Below are positions 58,331-64,000 of a DNA stretch of 64,000 nucleotides, piece by piece; position 1 is the first letter of the stretch, and the number at the start of each line of letters is the position of its first letter. Origin of the DNA: Microcebus murinus (lineage: Eukaryota > Chordata > Mammalia > Primates > Cheirogaleidae); assembly GCF_040939455.1 (NCBI RefSeq), contig NC_134117.1, positions 22,065,501 to 22,129,500 on the forward strand, written 5' to 3'. The translations under genes and the position numbers were made by a program. Below the pieces are notes generated by a model. That model worked only from the letters and a program-made list of their open reading frames with translations, was not told the DNA's origin and did not search any database.

Positions 58331-59666
58331 AAGGGGGAAAAAAGGAAGCTGACTTTAGTTTGTGTAACAATATACAATGCATCTCCTATCACCCAGAGGA
58401 GGGCTTAGTATTTATCCGTTGAGTTGAGGGGTATTATAGGATCAAGCAAGGGGAAAAAAGTTATTAATTTAATGCATCCCTGTAACTGGTAGCATTTATT
58501 TTAATCCCGACAGTGCTTTGCATTTGAAATAAAACATGCCAACAGGAATTAATTGGGTATTGACAGTTGTTTCCCCACATCTGTCCTCCTTCAAGGTCAG
58601 GCGCAGGCCAGCTGGCTTTGTTCACCACCAAGGCCACCCAGAAATCAAATGACGGGCTTGCTTCGGATCCAGACTTGACTCTGATTTACAGAATTGGATC
58701 AAAAAGGGTAATAAGGAACTGAGCTTGATTCTTTCTGTCTACAAAAGAGGTTCAAAAAGATTTCTTGTTTCCACCAACAGGGGCCTAATAGGCATAAATA
58801 CCTGAATTGCAGGCAGGCCCAGTCCCCAGCATCCTCTGATCTGCCCCCACCATGGAGTCAGCAGATAATTGCACTGCTTACTGGACTTCGGGACCACTCT
58901 TTTGACTCCAGTGGAAGTCAAGTAACCAAGAAGGAAGTTGTACTTGTGCAGGAGCCGGAGTGGCCTATAATAGAGTTGGTGGTTTTCTGAACTGGTCTGG
59001 GGATGGTCAGTCTTCCCATGTCCTTTAAACTCCTCCAGGTGGAGACTTGGATACCAGACATTGCCCCGACCACCCACCACACATCTGGACAGAGGCTTAG
59101 GCACAACTCCGTATCTACAGAGATGCCAAGCGCATGCACCTGAATCGATTTTAATCAAAATGCAGGTGCATAATATACATCGCCTGCCTGCATGCGTGAT
59201 AATCCAGTTACACATAATTGTGTTTATCTAAATTTAATGCACAACTCATTTCACTTTTCTCAGCTCCATCCCATTCCACAGTTTAACTTCCTCCAGTTCA
59301 TTTTCACAGCAGCCATTAAACTCTCCACGATAATGAATTTCTGCTACCGAGATGGGACTTTCCCATTCAAGGTATCCATTTAAGATTAAAGAAAAATAAT
59401 CAGCCATTATATTGAACATTTTCATGGCACTTAACTAACAACAAAATGCTCACTTTGAGATTTATTCTCATCCGGCTCTCCACGGGGTCAATCAGCCCCA
59501 TTTCCATTTCTTCTATGTAAACTAAGAAAAAAATTAAAGACAAGGGATGTGATCCCATTATAGGTCAGAAGAGTATGTGGCCCTTATTCTGTGAGGCCCT
59601 TACTCATAGGTTTCCACCCACATTGTGTCCTGTGATGAGGAACAGCAGGTTGGCAAGAAATCTTAT
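58331..59666. other. Intron 1 sequence next to the exon
   Basis: No repeat or second exon recognised. The 158-codon minus-strand frame at 58739-59215 has no domain, no splice context and no neighbours of like kind, so it is not called. Confidence 0.5.
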
Positions 59667-59876
59667 CAATGACATGGCAGTTTGCAGAACAGTATAATTT
59701 ACCAAGGTATCTGTCCTGTTGCCATAGTACAACAGCAAAGAGTGTGCAACACTAGCACACATCAGTGGTGTGGCTATTTGTAAGAGCAGGAGAAAACACC
59801 AATGGCATGGCTATTTGTAGAACTGTAGAATCTACCAAGTCTTATTTCCACAGCACAACAGCGAGGAGTGAGTAAC
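59667..59876 (+). repeat. Imperfect tandem duplication of unique sequence
   Basis: Unit A (59667-59750) and unit B (59800-59876) align along their length: both run caatg-catggc, ttTg-agaac, ac-aa/tctaccaag, then a cacaacagc-a/gaggagtg-g region ending in caac or taac. About 80 percent identical by eye. A third, partial copy (cagtggtgtggctatttgta) lies between, at 59763-59782. Confidence 0.8.
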
Positions 59877-60062
59877 CTACATGAAGAATTGTTCTCCATG
59901 GTCACTCAGTGGTCCTTGTCTCTTCCATTCACAGCTAATTTTCTAATTTATTAAAGCCAGGGAATAACAAAGACAAGAGACTTGTCCATACCCTTCCCAA
60001 CCAAATGCCCAGCAATGTGCCAGATCATTTCTGTTTACTGAATTATTATATTGGGTACACAG
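59877..60062. other. Unique intronic sequence
   Basis: No feature recognised. Confidence 0.5.
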
Positions 60063-60089
60063 ACACACACACACACACACACACACACA
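60063..60089. repeat. (AC)n microsatellite
   Basis: About 13 AC units, followed shortly by a run of ten C. Confidence 0.95.
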
Positions 60090-60499
60090 ACAGAATCTTC
60101 TCCCCCCCCCTTCATCTGACCTTGTTTCATCTACAAAGTCATTTTCAAAGTCACCATGTAAAAGCATGGAAGGCTATGTACAGGCCATCCAAATTCTGGA
60201 AAAACAAGCTCAAAACTAAACTTTACTAAAACTGAGTTGGAACAACCACCTAGAGCTCTACAGAAGTTAGGCAGCCCACTTCATTTTTGCCCAACATGAA
60301 CCCTACAGGGACACATCTTCAAAAAGTGCAAAAGCCACATAAAAAAAGAGAAAGATGTTGGTGGTAAGGCTTTCGCTTAATTAGCAGAGCTCCTAACAAC
60401 TGGATCTGGAAAACCCTTCTCCTTACCAAAGCTTGGGCCATGTTCCTTTTTTCCCTCTCTCCCTCCATCTTTTCCTTCCTTCCTTCTACCCTCTACTGA
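60090..60499. other. Unique intronic sequence
   Basis: No gene recognised; a C/T-rich patch at 60446-60490. Confidence 0.5.
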
Positions 60500-60738
60500 A
60501 TGACTATGATATTCCGGCCACTGGGCTACACATTGGGATACAGAAATAAAAGAGCCAGATTCTGCACTCCAGAAGCTCACAGTTTCCTGGGGAGGAAAAC
60601 CCACACACACAAATGAGCAGTGAATTCCCTGCAGAGAGTGACAGGTGCAGAGGGAAGTGTGGGGAATTTGACGTCCCAAATCCACATTGAGGGCAAAGGA
60701 GGTCAGGAAAGGCCTCTTAAAGGTGAAGCCCAAACTAA
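60500..60738 (-). repeat. L2 LINE fragment
   Basis: Antisense L2: ctgggctacacattgggata cagaaataaa, ctgcactccagaagctcaca gtttcctggggaggaaaacc, and ggtcaggaaaggcctcttaa aggtga. Confidence 0.85.
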
Positions 60739-61439
60739 CACCTAAGAAGAGTAGAAACTAGTTAAAGGAGGATGAGGAGTTTCTCCACACAGATGAGGCA
60801 CCATGAGCAAAGACTCAGAGACTCTGAAGATAAACCATCCAGAAGAATACGGTTAGACTTGTATTAATTTCTCCTTCCCCTAAGTAGCTGCCATGAGAAT
60901 GCGCCTTTCAGATCTCAAACTGCAGGGAGCATAAACATCTTAGGATCCTAGCTCTCATGTTCTGAAATCTATCACTACCTTTTCGCCAAGTCCACACCTC
61001 CTAAGAGCAGCTCCCAGCCTATCACTAAGTGCCACAGGGTTACTAAGACAGACCCGTTTCTGGGCAATGGGACTCCTCTCATGGGTGACACTGACTTTGA
61101 GATTTCCTAACAAAGGCTGTTTGCTGCAGAACTTTCCAGAGAACTTCACTGCAGTCTGAGATGCTCCCAGACAACCACCTTCCTTCCTTGCCTGTCTCCC
61201 TCGCTGGGGGCTTGGGGGGAGTATCAGGCCTGCATCTCAGCCCAGCTGTTGTTCCAACCTCTTCCGGCCCCTTTTTGGTTTTCTCTCACAGGCAATTTTC
61301 CTAATTAGTTTCTTGGGCATCTAACCTCATCTTTGTGTCTGCTTCTTGGAGAATCCAGGCTAACACATTGTTCCATACCTGCATGAATATTATTTCTGCC
61401 TTTACGATAGATGGTTTCAATTTTACCTCTTACTTCATG
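60739..61439. other. Unique sequence, possible LTR end
   Basis: No gene recognised. The stretch tgcttcttggagaatccagg ctaacac at 61340-61366 resembles the end of an old LTR, but nothing else of one is visible. Confidence 0.4.
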
Positions 61440-62000
61440 CACTTTCTTGATCAGAAGCCTTTACTGGTTCCCTCTGCCAAAGGATGAAATCCAGACTCAT
61501 CAGACTGGCATTTAAGGTGGTCCGCAGTCTGGCCTATGCATGCTTTTCCATCCCTTTTTCCAGTTTTCAAAAACCTGTCCTCTGCTTTAAGCATTCCAAG
61601 TTTCTCACAGTACTGCAGGTGAGCCAACCCTTCCTTGCACCTCTGCCTGAGCACTGCCTGGGCCCAGTCCTTTCATTACCACCTGTACTTGCCTGCTTGT
61701 TATTCTAGAAACAGCCCAAGGTCCACCTCCTTTTGGTAGCCTCCCAGGACAGTCCTCATGCCAGCCATCAAAATTCTCTCTTCTGAGAGCCGATTTTGCT
61801 TAAAACTGAGTCACATAAGTGACCACTTAGTTATACACTATCTTGATAGTTTCTGGACATTATTGTGGTTGCCTTCTCCACTAGATTCTGAACAACTTGA
61901 GGTGGGAATCATGTTTTGTCCTTCTGTCTCCTTCACAGATAGGCTCAGCATATTGAAGGTCCTTATAAAATAATTATTTTTGAGTCAATGAAAGATATTG
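61440..62000 (+). repeat. L2 LINE 3' fragment
   Basis: Sense and long: ttactggttccctctgccaa aggatgaaatccagactcat, gcatttaaggtggtccgcag tctggcc, gtccacctccttttggtagc ctcccaggacagtcctc, then the A/T-rich 3' part ending in ttttgagtcaatgaaag. Confidence 0.9.
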
Positions 62001-62044
62001 ATGTTCTAGTGGCAAACAAGACTGCAGCAGGAGATGGTGTGAAG

Positions 62045-62172
62045 CTAGTCCACTCCCCTCTTTTTATGGAAGAGGAAATGGAGGCCCAGAAAGGGGGCAT
62101 GATTCAAGGTCAAGTCCCAGCAATGCATGACTTTGACCAAGTGCCCCAAGGTAGTGCTCTTCCCACTCCATG
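62045..62172 (-). repeat. MIR SINE fragment
   Basis: Antisense: cctctttttatggaagagga aatggaggcccagaaagggg and gatt-caaggtcaagtcccagc. Confidence 0.75.
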
Positions 62173-62290
62173 AGTGAAGCTGGAGCCTAATAGTCACTGG
62201 GGAGCCTGTTAAATGCAGATTCTCGGGGCCCACCCCCAGCAAGTTTGACTTCATAGATCAGAAATCTTGAGGCCACCACTTTGAGAAAGA
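62173..62290 (+). mobile_element. MER5-type hAT-Charlie fragment
   Basis: agtcactggggagcctgtta aatgcagattctcggggccc acccccag, and a ccactttgagaaagactctg end. Confidence 0.7.
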
Positions 62291-62919
62291 CTCTGCAGTA
62301 CCGTGATTCTTCTCCCACCTGAGCTGCAACAGCACCACCCATTCCACCACGGCGAGACCCTGATCTGCCAACGCACCCCTTCCTTCACCTTGACTGTAAC
62401 CTCACAAATAAAGCAGGCGGCAGCACACACACAAGGGGATACCACAGCAAGGCCACACCAGCGTCCCCCAGAGGAAAGGTCAAAACACGGAGGAATAGGG
62501 GCTGGAAGCTTCCTTTCCCCTGGAGCCCAGCACAGAAGGACATTAATAGAAATGTGAAGAGATGGTAATGTAACCTTTAGGCTGAAGACATTCTATACCA
62601 AACAAACAAAGCCAAGAGCATGAGAAAGCCTGCCCAGCCCGCCTCTCCCATCACCCAGAGCCTTTTAAAGGCTACCTGGGAGGAGCAAATGACCAGGGAA
62701 GAAAATTGAAAGCAAATGCAGTGTGCCCACCTAGCCCACCTAACCTACCCCGCTCAGATCAGAGAGAAGAGACGAGAGTGTTCACAGGGGCCCAGTGGGT
62801 GGGTATGGCATGCAAAATGCAGTGAGGCCGGTCCCAGAGCCACAGAGACTGATTTGACGCCCCTCCAGCTGATGCCCCACTATGCCAATGGGCAGTCAAA
62901 TTCAAAAAAGGAAAAACAG
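62291..62919. other. Unique intronic sequence
   Basis: No feature recognised. Confidence 0.5.
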
Positions 62920-63112
62920 GGGCCAAACATTAATTGAACCCCTACTATGTGCTAAATACTACACTCAGTGACCCTCAACCCTCACAACAAACCTTTGAAA
63001 CAGAGTGGGTATTGGGTAATATCCCCGTTTTACAGATAAGGGAACAGAGGCCCAAGAGATAAGCAAGTCACCCCCACAGCACACAACCAGCAAGAGAAAG
63101 AGGCAACCATCC
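62920..63112 (-). repeat. MIR SINE
   Basis: Antisense: ctactatgtgctaaatacta cac, ccctcaaccctcacaacaaa cctttgaaac, atatccccgttttacagata agggaacagaggcccaagag. Confidence 0.9.
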
Positions 63113-63589
63113 CACCCAGGCCTGCCCCTTCCAGTTCGTTCTGCTCTGATGCAAAGCTCTTCCACTCAGCAAATGTTCGAGTGGGCTTGTGTGCAGGGCA
63201 GTGGATGGGAATAAGAGAGGAGAAAACATGCCCTTGCCCTCACTGAGTTTATCACTCATTGATGAATTACACAAATATTTACTGAGCACCTCTTGCATGA
63301 ATTAGAAAGGCACCTGCTAAACTCCAGGAGTCAGGGAGACACTCAAAGCTCAAGGCCCAGAGGTGAAGTTAACTTTTGTTTTCTCTGTTCTTAGAGGAAG
63401 AAATAGGAAACAGAAACGTGTAATGAGGAAAGAACTAGACAAATTGTTGGGAGATCCCACTTTGCCAAATAAGCTTTGTCAAATAAATACCTTTTGACCT
63501 AACTGGCTATAATCCTGGGGGGATTTTAGATAGCAGGAAAAATGAAAATAAATTGGAATAATTCATGAGTCACCAGCACTGCTCTCCTT
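63113..63589. other. Unique sequence, with a short L2-like end
   Basis: No gene. Around 63260-63300 the run caaatatttactgagcacct cttgc looks like an antisense L2 end. Confidence 0.45.
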
Positions 63590-63722
63590 ATAAGCTATAT
63601 ATGTACATATGCACACACACAGAACAGGAGAGAAGTCTCTATGTATGTGTGCGTTATATATAAATATAGCTGAAAAAGCATATTTATGAAATTATATATA
63701 TAGGCACATATAACTTTATTTT
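63590..63722. repeat. A/T-rich TATA and CA simple tracts
   Basis: Alternating TA/TATG stretches with a short CACACACA run at 63613-63620. Confidence 0.8.
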
Positions 63723-63729
63723 AAATTGG

Positions 63730-63930
63730 CATCTGACATCCTCTCTGGAATAACACTGTTCGTACATCTCTTACAGCTTTTATCACACTGGGTGAATATG
63801 ACTTCTCCCGATATCTGTCTTCTCTGTGAGACTGTGATTTCTGTAAGGTCAGAAATTAGGTCTCGTTTGACTCTGCATCCCCAGTGCCTTGCACAATGCC
63901 CGACACATGGCAGATGCCATACAAGGTCCT
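63730..63930 (+). repeat. L2 LINE 3' fragment
   Basis: Sense: ttctctgtgagactgtgatt tctgtaaggtcag, gcatccccagtgccttgcac aatgcccgacacatggcaga tgcc. Confidence 0.85.
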
Positions 63931-64000
63931 ATGGCCAAATTATAAATGCATGGCAATAAAGGAAGGGATGAGATGACAAATGTATGAGAGAGGTGTGGAT

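Larger units (their letters stand above)
1..64000 (-). other. SORCS3: Intronic body of a SorCS receptor gene (probably SORCS3)
   Basis: The only supported exon is at 58225-58292 on the minus strand, so the gene runs from high to low coordinates. Everything above 58292 would be the end of the intron before it and everything below 58225 the start of the intron after it, which is then at least 58 kb long. Very long introns are known for SORCS1 and SORCS3. No other exon, promoter or poly(A) signal was recognised. Other genes nested in the intron cannot be excluded, but no ORF looks like one. Confidence 0.65.

Noticed and set aside
58739..59215. 158-codon minus-strand frame on the same strand as the SorCS exon
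   Set aside because: Close to the exon but no domain or VPS10 similarity and no flanking splice sites that fit; probably chance in intron 1.
1..64000. CRISPR array, operon, bacterial or phage genes
   Set aside because: No regularly spaced repeats or dense coding; content is clearly mammalian intronic DNA.
1..64000. tRNA, snRNA or microRNA gene
   Set aside because: No cloverleaf or snRNA-like sequence recognised. The hairpin at 8081 is too short to call a microRNA, and the MIR copies only retain degenerate tRNA-like heads.

Overview
The window is primate nuclear DNA and almost certainly strepsirrhine (lemur or galago type). Four Alu elements are present, and the one at 26593-26942 carries the extra adenine-rich segment between its arms that marks strepsirrhine Alus. 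Three L1 3' ends have the matching lineage-type 3' UTR. Mammal-wide fossils (MIR, L2, MER5, MER20, MLT1, MLT2/ERVL) fill much of the rest. There is no bacterial or viral gene content, and nearly all open reading frames are chance or lie inside repeats.

One coding exon can be supported: 68 bp on the minus strand at 58225-58292, between a good acceptor and a perfect GTAAGT donor. It encodes 22 whole codons of the start of a VPS10 domain in a SorCS sorting receptor. The residues fit SORCS3 better than SORCS1, and it is probably exon 2. Read that way, 58293-64000 is the end of intron 1 and 1-58224 is the start of a very long intron 2. Promoter, exon 1, later exons and the poly(A) site are outside the window.

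Layout. 1-11300: old MIR/L2 fragments in unique sequence, with one perfect 14-bp hairpin at 8081-8113. 11309-15945: an Alu, then an old sense L1M interrupted by a MER20 and by a complete but dead mariner element with both inverted repeats and a TA target site. 17280-28400: L2/MIR, two L1 3' ends, an MLT1 LTR, two Alus and a long repeat-free block (23706-25250). 28455-42350: more MIR/L2, a MER5-like element and an ERVL LTR followed by a decayed piece of internal region. 42720-47445: a dense pile of MLT1 LTR, two antisense L1 segments, an L1 with a 5' inversion and an old L1M. 48600-58224: unique sequence, two MER5 elements and a 193-bp hAT element with an 8-bp target duplication. 58293-64000: intron 1, with an old imperfect tandem duplication at 59667-59876, a CA repeat and L2/MIR pieces.

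I found no convincing undescribed system. The best leads are the hAT element (family possibly moved horizontally), the nested transposon stack, the L1 inversion complex, the hairpin, the tandem duplication and several repeat-free blocks that may be regulatory. Repeat family names come from recognition by eye, with no database search, and most repeat edges are approximate. Edges fixed by target duplications are stated.
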